From contig OZ251484.1 of the NCBI GenBank assembly GCA_965242665.1, positions 744,001 to 808,000 on the forward strand: 64,000 bases of DNA, read 5' to 3'. Position 1 is the stretch's first letter. The number at the start of each line of letters is the position of its first letter. Origin of the DNA: VXLM01 sp965242665 (GTDB lineage Bacteria; Chloroflexota; Dehalococcoidia; Lucifugimonadales; VXLM01). A model generated the notes under the pieces. The model worked only from the letters and a program-made list of their open reading frames with translations, was not told the origin of the DNA and searched no databases. A program made the position numbers and the translations under genes. Below, piece by piece: positions 16,856-25,731 of the stretch.

Positions 16856-17890
16856 ATGGTGACGGAAACTGCGGTTCGGGAAATATCGTATATTCAGGCC
16901 ATCAACGAGGCCTTGCGCCAGGAGATGGAGAGGGATCCGACGGTAATCGTCATGGGCGAGGATGTTGCAGGCGGCGCCGGGCGAGAGGACCAGGGGATCG
17001 TCGACGCTTGGGGCGGCCCGATGCGCTTGACCAAGGGGCTGATAACAGAATTCGGGGCGTCCCGCGTTCGAGACACGCCGATCTCGGAAGCCGGATTCAT
17101 TGGCGCCGGAGTGGGCGCTGCCGCCACAGGCCTCCGGCCCGTCGTCGAGCTGATGTACGTCAGCTTCTTCGGCGTGTGCGCGGATCAGATAACCAACAAC
17201 GCGGCAAAGATGCGCTACATGTTCGGAGGCAAGATCACCCTTCCCCTAACGATCATGACCGGCATGGGCGCAGGACTGAACACCGCCGCGCAACACTCCG
17301 AAACCCTCTACTCCATCTTCACCCACTTCCCAGGACTCAAAGGAGTAGTGCCGTCCGACCCCTACACTGCGAAAGGGCTGATGATCGCCGCCATTCGAGA
17401 CGACGATCCAGTCATCCTCTTCAACAACCGCCAACTCATGGGCATCAACATGAGGGTGCACGTGCCGGAGGAAGCATACGAACTCCCCATCGGCAAAGCC
17501 CGCATCGTCCGCGAGGGCGAGGACGTCACCCTCGTCGGCATCGGCTATACGACCTACGTCGCCCTGCAGGCAGCCGACGACTTGGCCGGACAAGGCATAG
17601 CCGCGGAAGTCATCGACTTGCTGTCCACATCGCCATTGGACGAGGAGACGATCCTCGAATCCGTGCAGCGGACGCGCAAAGTCGTCATCGTCGACGAGGA
17701 CTACCCCCGCTGCAGCGTCGCCAGCGATATATCCGCTCTAGTCGCGGAGCAGGCGTTCGACTACCTCGACGCGCCTCCGTCCCGCGTTACTCCCCCGCAT
17801 ACCTCCGTGCCGTACAGCCGCCCACTCGAGGCGCTCTACCTCCCGACCTCGCAGAAGGTCGTCGACGCAGTTCACGAGGTGATGGAGTGA
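16856..17890 (+). CDS. Pyruvate/acetoin dehydrogenase E1 component, beta subunit
   Basis: Beta subunit (344 residues) of the two-chain E1. It shows the conserved EDVAGGAGREDQG region near residues 37-49, the GFIGAGVGAAATGLRPV segment that lines the cofactor site, the QHSETLYSIFTHFPGLK loop (about 144-160), and a transketolase C-terminal domain with VDEDYPRCS. Length is standard. It is expected to form an alpha2beta2 heterotetramer with the preceding product. Spacing to the E2 gene is 59 bp. No lipoamide dehydrogenase (E3) gene is in the window, so E3 must come from elsewhere. Confidence 0.92.
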   Translation: MVTETAVREISYIQAINEALRQEMERDPTVIVMGEDVAGGAGREDQGIVDAWGGPMRLTKGLITEFGASRVRDTPISEAGFIGAGVGAAATGLRPVVELMYVSFFGVCADQITNNAAKMRYMFGGKITLPLTIMTGMGAGLNTAAQHSETLYSIFTHFPGLKGVVPSDPYTAKGLMIAAIRDDDPVILFNNRQLMGINMRVHVPEEAYELPIGKARIVREGEDVTLVGIGYTTYVALQAADDLAGQGIAAEVIDLLSTSPLDEETILESVQRTRKVVIVDEDYPRCSVASDISALVAEQAFDYLDAPPSRVTPPHTSVPYSRPLEALYLPTSQKVVDAVHEVME

Positions 17891-17949
17891 TGCCGCGCTC
17901 TGCAACATGGGCGGCTCTGCACGTTTCTCAATCGAGGAGGCTTTGAACA

Positions 17950-19113
17950 ATGGCTACCCCAATAATCATGCCGCGTCTCGGCGACTTCATGACCGAGGGC
18001 GTCGTAACTTGGAGCAAGTCGTCCGGCGATGCCGTTCGACAGGGCGAACCGCTCGCCGAGATCGAATCGGAAAAGCTCAACTACGATCTCGAGGCGGCGC
18101 AAGACGGCATACTCTACACCGTGGCCGAAAGCGGATCGAGTGTAGCAGTCGATGGGGTACTCGGGTATTTCCTCGCGGAAGGCGAGGAGCCACCCTCCGT
18201 TCAACAGCCGGTTCGCGGGACGGCTTCGCCCTCCCAAGAGCAACCTGCGGCACAGCCTCCGCGGAGATCGTCCGGCTCCGCCCCTGCCGTTCGATCTACC
18301 CCCGGAGCGAGAAAGGTCGCCTCTAGCCTCGGCATCGACATCGCAGAGGTTCCGACCGGCGGAGCGCGAGTCACCGAAGCGGACGTGCGCGCCTACGCAG
18401 ACAAGCAGGCCGCGAGCGCCCTCCCTCCAGGGACGCCCCCGCCGTCTGCGTCCGTCGAAATGAGCGGCATGAGAAAGGGCGTCGCCGATCACATGCGCTC
18501 GAGCATAGCGAACACCGCCCAGCTATCCTTCCTCATGGACGTCGACGTTACCGATGTCCAACAGATGCGGAGAGACGCTTCCAAGAGCTCCAGCGCCACG
18601 ATCACGCTCGCGCACGCCATCATCAAGGCATGTGCCCAGGCCGTCAAGCGAGCCCCATCCATCAACAGCATTCTGAGCGAAGGCACAGTCCATCAGTTCG
18701 ATCAAGTCAACATGGGGTTTGCCGTGGCTCTGGATGAGGGACTAATCGTGCCAGTCATTCGAGGCGTCGAACAAAAGGACATCCGTCGAATCGCTGCGGA
18801 AATGGACGACCTCACCACAAAGGCAAGACAAGGCAGCCTCATGCCCGATGACGTCGTCGGAGGCACCTTCACGATCAGCGTTCTCGGGATCGTGGACGGG
18901 TTTACTCCGATACTAAACGCCGGACAAAGCGCGATACTCGGCGTAGGCCGTTCCGTCGAGAAGCCCGTCGTGCGAAAGGGAGAAATCGTCGTCCGCGAGA
19001 TGCTTACCTTGAGCCTGACTGTCGATCACCAAACCATCGACGGAGCCGTCGCCGCCAACTTCATGCGCCGATTGCAACAAGCCCTCGAAAGACCCGCGCA
19101 GTTGTTCAAATAG
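17950..19113 (+). CDS. Dihydrolipoamide acyltransferase (E2)
   Basis: Core of the 2-oxo-acid dehydrogenase complex, 387 residues. Order of parts: one lipoyl domain (residues 1-78, lipoyl lysine in IESEKLNY), a Pro/Ala-rich linker, a peripheral-subunit-binding domain (about 117-155: ARKVASSLGID.. ARVTEADV), a second linker, and a catalytic domain (about 170-387) with the DHQTIDG motif that carries the active-site His and Asp. GAGGAGG precedes the ATG by 8 nt. Third gene of the cluster; E2 proteins with a single lipoyl domain are common in acetoin and actinobacterial pyruvate complexes. Confidence 0.92.
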   Translation: MATPIIMPRLGDFMTEGVVTWSKSSGDAVRQGEPLAEIESEKLNYDLEAAQDGILYTVAESGSSVAVDGVLGYFLAEGEEPPSVQQPVRGTASPSQEQPAAQPPRRSSGSAPAVRSTPGARKVASSLGIDIAEVPTGGARVTEADVRAYADKQAASALPPGTPPPSASVEMSGMRKGVADHMRSSIANTAQLSFLMDVDVTDVQQMRRDASKSSSATITLAHAIIKACAQAVKRAPSINSILSEGTVHQFDQVNMGFAVALDEGLIVPVIRGVEQKDIRRIAAEMDDLTTKARQGSLMPDDVVGGTFTISVLGIVDGFTPILNAGQSAILGVGRSVEKPVVRKGEIVVREMLTLSLTVDHQTIDGAVAANFMRRLQQALERPAQLFK

Positions 19114-19136
19114 CTGCCCCAGACACCGACACTCTC

Positions 19137-19163
19137 GGTCTTACTGTTGCGTTTGGGGTGTAG
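19137..19163 (+). repeat. Possible solitary end of the TGTTGCGTT element family
   Basis: TACTGTTGCGTTTGGGGTGT resembles the left end of the element at 38952 (TACTGTTGCATTAGGG). It lies 100 bp beyond the 3' end of the CoiA-like gene. I find no matching right end on the other side, so this may be chance or a relic. Confidence 0.3.
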
Positions 19164-19266
19164 GGAGTACGACGGCGTGGTGAATCTGCTTGAGGTCTAG
19201 TCCCGGGTCTGGCATTGCCGGAGGGAACGGAGCCGCAAGGCGCGGACAGACAGAAGGAAGCGGTGG

Positions 19267-20571
19267 TCATCGGAGAAGGCGTCGTGCCGCCTCTATCCAC
19301 TGGAAATTGATGTGGCGTTCATACCTCGGTCCCCTCGCATGATCGAAGCCATCATCCTCGTACTGCCCCGACTCAACCCAATACTTGATGTCCCGACAAT
19401 CATAACATCTGTCCATCACATCATACCTAGGCTCTACCATATCCAACCCTTGCCGCCGAAGCTCTACTTCGAGGAAGTAATCGAAGTGGTCGGCATGACA
19501 ATTCCAGACCGACGGCTTACGAGAACGACGGACAGCGAAGTCAGCGGAATCCATGAAGTGATAGATATCGTAGTCAATGGAATTCACGAAGCGATCATAC
19601 CCATAGTCGACATACACCCAGACTCCTTCTCCCTTTACAGTGGTGAAATTCTTACACATCAGCCACAACTTAGCGTCGTTGTGCTGCGAGAAGCCCAGCC
19701 TAATCAATTTCTTTTGTTCTTGGTGTATCTTTTTGCGGGGACGGAGACGGATGTAACTCTTCCTTCTTTCTTTCCAGTACTTGTGGACAGGCATCGGACT
19801 GTCCAGTGGTTGGAGGAACGCCTGGATAGCCTTTCTCATCTTATCATCCATCTCTCGGATCGACTCTTGCCACTTTGCCCATACAGCCGCACGTTCGTCC
19901 CGCTCCGCTTTCGCCTTCCTCTCACGCTCCCTACGTGTAGCCGCCTCCGCATCTGCAATTGCCTTCTGTCGTTCACACTCGACGCAGGGCGTCGGGGGGT
20001 AGTTGAATCCTTCATGTGCATCAATGCCAGTCTCCAGTCGCTTGACGTCATCAACCGTCTTGACTCTCACTATTATGACGGGGGTTCCAGACTGCTGATA
20101 GCGTTCGGATGTAGGCTGGCTCGGCTCGTGAGTGAAGACAACCTCGATGATGCGCTTACCGCCTTTCCATAGAATAATGAGGTCGCTTCGGGTTCGTTCA
20201 ATGAGACTTGCCTCTTTTTTTACGATGGTATCCGACCGCGCCAGTTCCTCCGGTATAACCTCGCCGCAACTTTGACACTCCCACCGAAGCTGGTAAGACG
20301 CATTCTCCTTAATTGCGCGCTCAATACCTCTCTTGATTGCCAAGATTGCGCTGGCATGGATTACTAGGTTGCGGTCGCATTGCGCGCCGCCTGGGGGAAT
20401 GTGTGAGAAGTGCCATCGCCTTACTTTCCCTTGCTTGGACTGTACGGCCTCACCGCAACAGATGCAAACGCAGCCGCACGCCTTCCCGTTGGGGACTTCC
20501 TCAACGGAGACTTCCTTGCCATCCACTTTGCGGATGCCATATGGCATTAGGAGTTCAGTCTTCAAACTCAC
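19267..20571 (-). CDS. CoiA-like nuclease-family protein
   Basis: A 434-residue protein with an N-terminal CxxC-type zinc site followed by RRWHFSH (about residues 35-58), the hallmark of CoiA-like proteins, then a candidate PD-(D/E)XK core: RSDLIILW (about residue 128) and RIIEVVFTH. CoiA is a competence protein; relatives occur in defence and mobile regions. The middle (about 205-250) is a charged coiled coil rich in Arg, Lys and Glu; the C-terminal 180 residues match nothing I know. Base composition is clearly more AT-rich than its neighbours, which suggests transfer. The start is GTG; an ATG eight codons later is possible. Confidence 0.65.
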   Translation of the reverse strand: MSLKTELLMPYGIRKVDGKEVSVEEVPNGKACGCVCICCGEAVQSKQGKVRRWHFSHIPPGGAQCDRNLVIHASAILAIKRGIERAIKENASYQLRWECQSCGEVIPEELARSDTIVKKEASLIERTRSDLIILWKGGKRIIEVVFTHEPSQPTSERYQQSGTPVIIVRVKTVDDVKRLETGIDAHEGFNYPPTPCVECERQKAIADAEAATRRERERKAKAERDERAAVWAKWQESIREMDDKMRKAIQAFLQPLDSPMPVHKYWKERRKSYIRLRPRKKIHQEQKKLIRLGFSQHNDAKLWLMCKNFTTVKGEGVWVYVDYGYDRFVNSIDYDIYHFMDSADFAVRRSRKPSVWNCHADHFDYFLEVELRRQGLDMVEPRYDVMDRCYDCRDIKYWVESGQYEDDGFDHARGPRYERHINFQWIEAARRLLR

Positions 20572-20625
20572 CGTCCATTCCTTGCACTGGCTGCGTCTGC
20601 ATCGCAGGTTGCGCGCCCGATTCCT

Positions 20626-21375
20626 TCAAAAGACACAGTTATCGTTCCCCCCGTCTGGAATGCACTTGCGGTTGATGAGGCCGGTCTTGTTATTCGCGAT
20701 CGCTTCCCGGACGAGTTCCGCGGTGTCCTCGTCGATCCAGCGCGTCCAAACATCCTCTTGCTCCTTGAAGTACTTCACCCCCGCCACGTTTGGACGTATT
20801 CCAATGCGCCCGCCGGTAATTTGCGCTGCGAGCGCCTCGACCTCTTCTTCTCCGAGAACGAAGTTGGCCAGAAAGTCGATGATCTCGGGAGAAGCATCCT
20901 TCAGGGACGGACTCGCGCCGATGCGGACGTTCGGCCTGTTCTCGAACGGACCTCCGACGTCGAGGATTCCAGCCGGGCCGCCAGTCGTCTCATGCCAAGA
21001 CCGCTCCATCTGGAGAACGATATGTACATCTCCGTTCAAGAGCGCGTTCCCATAGTCTTCGCCTGCAATATCCACAAGCTCCACCGCGTGGTCGAGCCCA
21101 AACACGATCACATACCCTGCCAGGAAGTTCAGCAGATTGAGGGTATTGTCCTCCCATTCTGCGATCCTGATAGTCTCGCCGCTTGTGATGACATCGTACT
21201 TGTGGGCGATGACCTTCTCGGGAGTCGCGTCGGGCACGGGAGACGGGATCACGGTCGGAGTTCCCTGGTATTGGAATGGAAACGGCTCGTCTTGAGGCGG
21301 GCAGGCCACGCCAACCATTGCGACCACGCACAGAGCGAGGCACATGAGCAGGTATGATAGTCGTTTGCGTTCCAT
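20626..21375 (-). CDS. Lipoprotein, glycine betaine-type solute-binding domain
   Basis: A 249-residue secreted lipoprotein. The N terminus has a Lys-Arg stretch, a hydrophobic core and a lipobox ending in VGVAC (Cys at residue 25), followed by a Pro/Thr-rich linker. The rest looks like part of an OpuAC/ProX-type periplasmic binding domain: TIRIAEWEDN, then HAVELVDIAGEDYGNALLNGDVHIVLQMERS, the pattern for quaternary-amine binding proteins. It is shorter than usual (about 290) and no permease or ATPase gene is adjacent, so it may be an orphan receptor. It is divergent from ClpS. Confidence 0.6.
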   Translation of the reverse strand: MERKRLSYLLMCLALCVVAMVGVACPPQDEPFPFQYQGTPTVIPSPVPDATPEKVIAHKYDVITSGETIRIAEWEDNTLNLLNFLAGYVIVFGLDHAVELVDIAGEDYGNALLNGDVHIVLQMERSWHETTGGPAGILDVGGPFENRPNVRIGASPSLKDASPEIIDFLANFVLGEEEVEALAAQITGGRIGIRPNVAGVKYFKEQEDVWTRWIDEDTAELVREAIANNKTGLINRKCIPDGGNDNCVF

Positions 21376-21469
21376 AGCGTCCGCCGTGTCGAGTCTTCAC
21401 CACCTTGAGATTGCAGCTGCCATAGTGGATACTACCATATATCTAGCTCCGCAGAGCGGATGGAATCGC

Positions 21470-21760
21470 GTGACCACAGATACTGCCGCCGAGACCGACC
21501 AGTTGACCGAGAGGTTGCGAGGCATTCTCCAACCCTATTCGGTGATACTGCATAACGACGACGTTCACTCCATGGACTTCGTCGTCGACGCGTTGCTGAA
21601 GAGCGTCCAGTCGCTGTCCGAGGACGACGCAGTCAGAATAATGCTAGAGGCGCACAACACGGGGAGCGCCGTCGTCATTACTTGTCCATTGGAACACGCC
21701 GAACTATACCGCGACCGTCTGCAATCGTTCGACCTCGGCGTAACAATCGAGCCCGCATAA
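21470..21760 (+). CDS. clpS: ATP-dependent Clp protease adaptor ClpS
   Basis: N-end-rule adaptor that delivers proteins with Leu, Phe, Trp or Tyr N termini to ClpA/ClpC. The core PYSVILHNDDVHSMDFVV is complete, followed by the AHNTGSAVVITCPLEHAELY helix and strand. The substrate pocket Asn-Asp-Asp is intact. The frame is open for 126 bp upstream into the divergent lipoprotein gene, but a GTG at 21470 gives 96 residues, the normal size; there is no good ribosome-binding site, so the start is uncertain. No clpA or clpC is adjacent. Confidence 0.85.
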   Translation: MTTDTAAETDQLTERLRGILQPYSVILHNDDVHSMDFVVDALLKSVQSLSEDDAVRIMLEAHNTGSAVVITCPLEHAELYRDRLQSFDLGVTIEPA

Positions 21761-21772
21761 CTCACCGCCCCC

Positions 21773-22007
21773 ATCATTCCCCCACCCTCCAATCCTCAAT
21801 CAACAATCGACAATCGACAATCGACAATCCCTACCCCGTCATTCCCGCACCCTCCCACGTCATATCCCGCACCTGTCTACGTCATTCCCGCGTAGGCGGG
21901 AATCTCCCCCCGCAAACCAAACCGCATCCTCCAATCCTCAATCAACAATCCCTCCCACGCCATTCCCGCACCCTCCCACGTCATTCCCGCGTAGGCGGGA
22001 ATCTAGC
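21773..22007. repeat. Mixed repeat patch: AATCGACA microsatellite and two GCGGGAATC palindromes
   Basis: A CAATCGACAATCGACAATCG-type tract (21796-21824) follows CCTCCAATCCTCAATCAACA, which recurs near 21930. Palindromes CATTCCCGCGTAGGCGGGAATC occur at about 21882 and 21985, each preceded by CACCCTCCCACGTCATTCCC units like those of the MITE A arrays, but no MITE ends are seen. Confidence 0.85.
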
Positions 22008-22109
22008 CCCCCTTCATTCCCAGAAAGGAGCACCGAAACCTCCGACGGGTTCTAGCGCCCGTATGCCATGTGCTACACTATCCCCCAGGCCCTCTCTGGA
22101 TATCGAACC

Positions 22110-25094
22110 ATGCCCATAGAAAGTCAAACCAACGGCCGTATTGCCACCTTGCTGGATCGCATGAACTCCCGCTGGACTGCGCTCGCAGAGAACAAGGGAG
22201 TCTTTCAAGGCAGCCAAAGGCAGCCCGACATCCTCGTCATTCAGCAGGGCGGGCGTCCGGTGGTGATCGAGAATGAATACGCTCCCGCGGCCCAGGTAGA
22301 AGCGGAGGCGCTGGGACGGCTGGGCGAACAGCTAGACTCGGAGGTTGCGCCCGCATCCGGACGAATTGACGCCGTCATAGCCCTGAAGTCACCAGTCGAG
22401 CTGCGAAACTGCGGAGGACTCGACGAAGTCGACTCGCTCCTCACCGGCGGCATTGCGCTGGAGTACGCCCTCTACCGCGGACAGGCCCCAACTACCGCCC
22501 GATTCCCCAAACAAGGCTTCGTCACAGGGTCGCTGCGTGACCTGGCCGCCTTCGTCGTGCACGCTGCGATCCCCGAAGAGGCGGTCGAGGAGGCGGTCTC
22601 GATCCTCGAATACGGCATCTCGTCTGCAGGTGTAATACTCCGGCAGGCAGTCGAAATGAGCGACGATACGAAATTCGAGATCGTCAAGCTCCTCAAGCAG
22701 GAGTACGGCGACCAGACCCTCCGCATGGCCGCCGCCATCATGATCAACGCACTGGTCTTCCATCAGAACATTGCAGGACAGCACGGCGTGAAGAGCCTGG
22801 ATCAGCTGGAGAACGGAGAAGTTCTGACCCGGTCCAGCTTGTTGGCCGAATGGAGGAAGATACTGGATGTCAACTACTGGTCCATCTTCCACGTCGCCGG
22901 CCAGCTGCTGCGCAACATCAACCCCCCAATCATCGCAATCGATCTGCTGAAGTCGATGATACACACCGCAAACCGGCTGTCATCCCTGGGCGTGTCCCAA
23001 TCCCATGACCTTTCCGGCACCGTGTTCCAACGCCTCATTGCCGACCGCAAGTTCCTCGCCACCTTCTATACCAGACCAGAGTCCGCTGCGCTGTTGGCCC
23101 GCCTCGCAATACCCGATGACGGACGGTGGCGCGATCCCGAACACCTCAAAGACTTCCGCATCGCCGATTATGCCTGCGGCACAGGCACGCTCATCCACGC
23201 CGCCTACCGACGAATCAATCTCCTGCATCGACTGGCGGGAGGCGCCCCCGAGCGCCTGCACGCCCACATGATGGAGAACTCGCTTACCGCCTGCGACGTC
23301 CTCCCCTCTGCCGTGCACCTCACCGCATCCATGCTCTCATCCTCCCATCCTCGGGAAACCTACGACGGCTCCCGCACCGTCGTTACCGAGTACGGAAGAA
23401 CCGAGTCCGGGGGAGTATCGCTCGGATCCCTCGACCTGCTGAACGGCAGAACCGTAATCAAGCCCCTGATACCAATGCATACCGCCACCGCCGTAGGCGG
23501 ATCGGGAGAGGAACAAGTCAGCCTCGATGTGGACATGCCGCACGCCAGCCAAGACTTGGTAATCATGAATCCCCCCTTCACTAGGCCGGGCTCCGATTGG
23601 GAGGGAGAAGATAGAGAATCGGACTACGTGAAGCAGTTTCGGGGACTGAGCGTCGATCTGGAGACGCAGATGGAGATGTCCGCATTGGCGAGGAAGTACG
23701 CCGCGGATACCTGCGCGCACGGGTACGCAGGACTCGCATCCTGGTTCGTAGCGCTCGCAGACCGCATGGTCAAACAAGGCGGCGCGATAGCCCTCGTCCT
23801 CCCGTTGACGGCCTTGCAAGGGTCGAGCTGGAAGAAAGTCCGCCAATTGATAGCGCAGGAATACAGCGGCGTCACCATACTCACCATCGCCGCATCCCGG
23901 GCGGACGATCAATCGTTCTCTGCGGACACCGGCATGGCGGAGACCCTGATAGTTTGCAGGAAGACCCCCGATTCCCCCGACAACCGAGGCCTGTTCGTAT
24001 CCCTGAAGCAGCGCCCAAGAGACGAGATGGAGGCAACCGAGATTGCAAGGGCCATATCCGCACTGATCGAAGACTCGGCCATCAGAACCTTGGAAGACGG
24101 CCCATTCAGCGGGCGACCCCTGGTCGTGGGAGAGGAGCGGTTGGGGGAGGTCATCGATGCTCCGCTGAGCGAGGACGCGCCCTGGTCCGTAGCTGCCGTC
24201 GCAGACTTCGAGGTAGCGCAAGCCGCGTATCAGTTGGCGCGCGGCAGGTTTTGGCTCCCTCAGATGCGGGGGCCGGATGCACCTGAAGGTATATCGAGAG
24301 GAAGCGGAAAGCAGATTTGGCTCCCTCAGATGCGGGAGCCGGATGCACTGGAGATTCCCGTCGGCACAGTGCAAGAGATATGTCAAGTTGGCCTGCACGA
24401 TGCCAACATTGCGGGAAACGGGGCACAAGCTGCGTTCGATATGCACCCTATTCACGGAGTCCCAACTCGTCCGGCGCTCTGGAGGCACGATGCACAGCAA
24501 GAACGTCGGCTGGTAGTAGAACCGGACATGGAGGGGCACGTCAAGATAGGGAAAGAAGACCGCGCGTCCGACATCTGGGAGACAAGAAGCCACGCGCACC
24601 ATAACCGCGACTTCGGGTTCGCTTCCAGCCCGCTGGCGGTTGCGTTTACGGATCAGCGCACGATCGGGGGGCGCGCATGGCCCAATGTGCAATTCAAGGA
24701 AACAGCCTGCGAGGTCGCCTACACGCTTTGGGGCAACTCGACGTTGGGCCTGCTCTGCTACTGGTGGCATTCGAGCCGCCAGCAATCAGGACGCGGCATC
24801 ATGCCCATATCCTCCATTCGCACAATGCCGACGCTGGACGTGACCGCACTGTCCCCGGAGCAACTGTCGGCGGCCGAGTCGATCTTCGGCGACATGCGGT
24901 CACGGAAATTCCTGCCAGCCAACCAAGCCTATGAAGACCCCGCGCGGAAGGAGTTGGATCGCCGCGTCCTCATCGAGATGCTCGGAATGCCGGAGAGCGT
25001 ACTGGAACCGCTCGATCTGCTGCGCCTCAAATGGTGCTCGGAGCCCAGCGTCCACGGCGGCAAGCGCACCGCCCCGAAGGAAGGATACGGTTGA
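22110..25094 (+). CDS. Single-chain nuclease-methyltransferase (type IIG/PglX-like), paralogue 1
   Basis: A 994-residue DNA enzyme. The N-terminal 100 residues resemble a PD-(D/E)XK-type fold with PDILV (39-43) and VIENEY (52-57), i.e. PD...E-N-E, an E-x-E ending in place of E-x-K. The N6-adenine methyltransferase part has FYTRPE, the SAM motif ADYACGTGTL (about 350), and catalytic NPPF (about 486). Later comes SADTGMAETLIV, shared with the second copy at 26955. The C-terminal third, likely target recognition, includes an in-frame repeat insert. It probably cuts and methylates DNA as one polypeptide. The start at 22110 gives a family-like N terminus; an ATG 42 bp earlier is possible. No clear ribosome-binding site. 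Confidence 0.75.
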   Translation: MPIESQTNGRIATLLDRMNSRWTALAENKGVFQGSQRQPDILVIQQGGRPVVIENEYAPAAQVEAEALGRLGEQLDSEVAPASGRIDAVIALKSPVELRNCGGLDEVDSLLTGGIALEYALYRGQAPTTARFPKQGFVTGSLRDLAAFVVHAAIPEEAVEEAVSILEYGISSAGVILRQAVEMSDDTKFEIVKLLKQEYGDQTLRMAAAIMINALVFHQNIAGQHGVKSLDQLENGEVLTRSSLLAEWRKILDVNYWSIFHVAGQLLRNINPPIIAIDLLKSMIHTANRLSSLGVSQSHDLSGTVFQRLIADRKFLATFYTRPESAALLARLAIPDDGRWRDPEHLKDFRIADYACGTGTLIHAAYRRINLLHRLAGGAPERLHAHMMENSLTACDVLPSAVHLTASMLSSSHPRETYDGSRTVVTEYGRTESGGVSLGSLDLLNGRTVIKPLIPMHTATAVGGSGEEQVSLDVDMPHASQDLVIMNPPFTRPGSDWEGEDRESDYVKQFRGLSVDLETQMEMSALARKYAADTCAHGYAGLASWFVALADRMVKQGGAIALVLPLTALQGSSWKKVRQLIAQEYSGVTILTIAASRADDQSFSADTGMAETLIVCRKTPDSPDNRGLFVSLKQRPRDEMEATEIARAISALIEDSAIRTLEDGPFSGRPLVVGEERLGEVIDAPLSEDAPWSVAAVADFEVAQAAYQLARGRFWLPQMRGPDAPEGISRGSGKQIWLPQMREPDALEIPVGTVQEICQVGLHDANIAGNGAQAAFDMHPIHGVPTRPALWRHDAQQERRLVVEPDMEGHVKIGKEDRASDIWETRSHAHHNRDFGFASSPLAVAFTDQRTIGGRAWPNVQFKETACEVAYTLWGNSTLGLLCYWWHSSRQQSGRGIMPISSIRTMPTLDVTALSPEQLSAAESIFGDMRSRKFLPANQAYEDPARKELDRRVLIEMLGMPESVLEPLDLLRLKWCSEPSVHGGKRTAPKEGYG
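24250..24352 (+). repeat. Two in-frame copies of a GGCTCCC...GGGAGCC palindrome inside the methyltransferase gene
   Basis: TTTGGCTCCCTCAGATGCGG starts at 24250 and again at 24316, 66 bp (22 codons) apart; both are followed by a GCCGGATGCAC stretch. The unit can fold as a hairpin (GGCTCCC paired with GGGAGCC) and encodes WLPQMR-x-PDA twice. The frame stays open. Confidence 0.85.
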
Positions 25095-25180
25095 CCTGCA
25101 GTGGATATGAAATAGGAGGATCCCCACTCGATATGATACTCTCGGATACCTGCTACCGGGTTCCGTTCTCGGTTTGTGCC

Positions 25181-25639
25181 TTACCGTTTACTTTTGCGGC
25201 ATGGATTGCGCCTGGGCCGCAACAGGTTGGACTCTCCGTCATTCCCGCCGGGTCTCGTCATTCCCGCACCCTCCCACATCATTCCCGCACCCTCCCACGT
25301 CATTCCCGCGTAGGCGGGAATCTCCCCTTGCGCGATTGGACGCCCCGCTTTGGAGAGTCGCCGTCCCCCAGCCGTCATTCCCGCACCCTCCCACATCATT
25401 CCCACACCCTCCCACGTCATTCCCGCACCCTCCCACATCATTCCCGCACCCTCCCACGTCATTCCCGCACCCTCCCACGTCATTCCCGCACCCTCCCACG
25501 TCATTCCCGCACCCTCCCACGTCATTCCCGCACCCTCCCACGTCATTCCCGCGTAGGCGGGAATCTCCCGTTGCGCGATCGGACGCGCTTTGGAGAGTCG
25601 CCGTCCCCCAGCCGTCATGCCGCAAAAGTAAACGGAACT
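25181..25639. mobile_element. MITE family A, copy 2 (largest array)
   Basis: The ends are perfect inverted repeats: CCGTTTACTTTTGCGGCATG on the left and its complement on the right. The inside has GATTGCGCC-GGGCCGCAACAGGTTGGACTC at the left, two palindromes (about 25299 and 25541), two TTGCGCGAT-GGACGC-TTTGGAGAGTCGCCGTC modules, and 21-bp tandem units. A block equal to the element's own right half is duplicated. It separates nuclease-methyltransferase 1 from the lipoprotein gene. Confidence 0.85.
25375..25555. repeat. 21-bp tandem array, about eight units
   Basis: The unit is CACCCTCCCACGTCATTCCC(G) with an A variant (CACATC) in alternate early units and identical units afterwards, ending in the GCGTAGGCGGGAATC palindrome. 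A three-unit version precedes the first palindrome at 25254-25320. The gradient from variable to identical units suggests expansion from the palindrome side. Confidence 0.88.
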
Positions 25640-25731
25640 GTTTGTGCTGGCGTGTGGTCTCCCCCCGTCGCCGACCCCTTCTCTGCACGACCAAAGCGGA
25701 ATGCGATACCCCTGTGAACACGAGGATACAT

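Noticed and set aside
20572..20625. Right end of a TGTTGC-type element around the CoiA-like gene
   Set aside because: No complement of TGTTGC(G/A)TTAG is present between 20571 and 21400, so the single left-end-like motif at 19137 is not enough for a mobile element call.
22068..22109. Earlier ATG for nuclease-methyltransferase 1
   Set aside because: It adds 14 residues without family resemblance and has no ribosome-binding site; not excluded.
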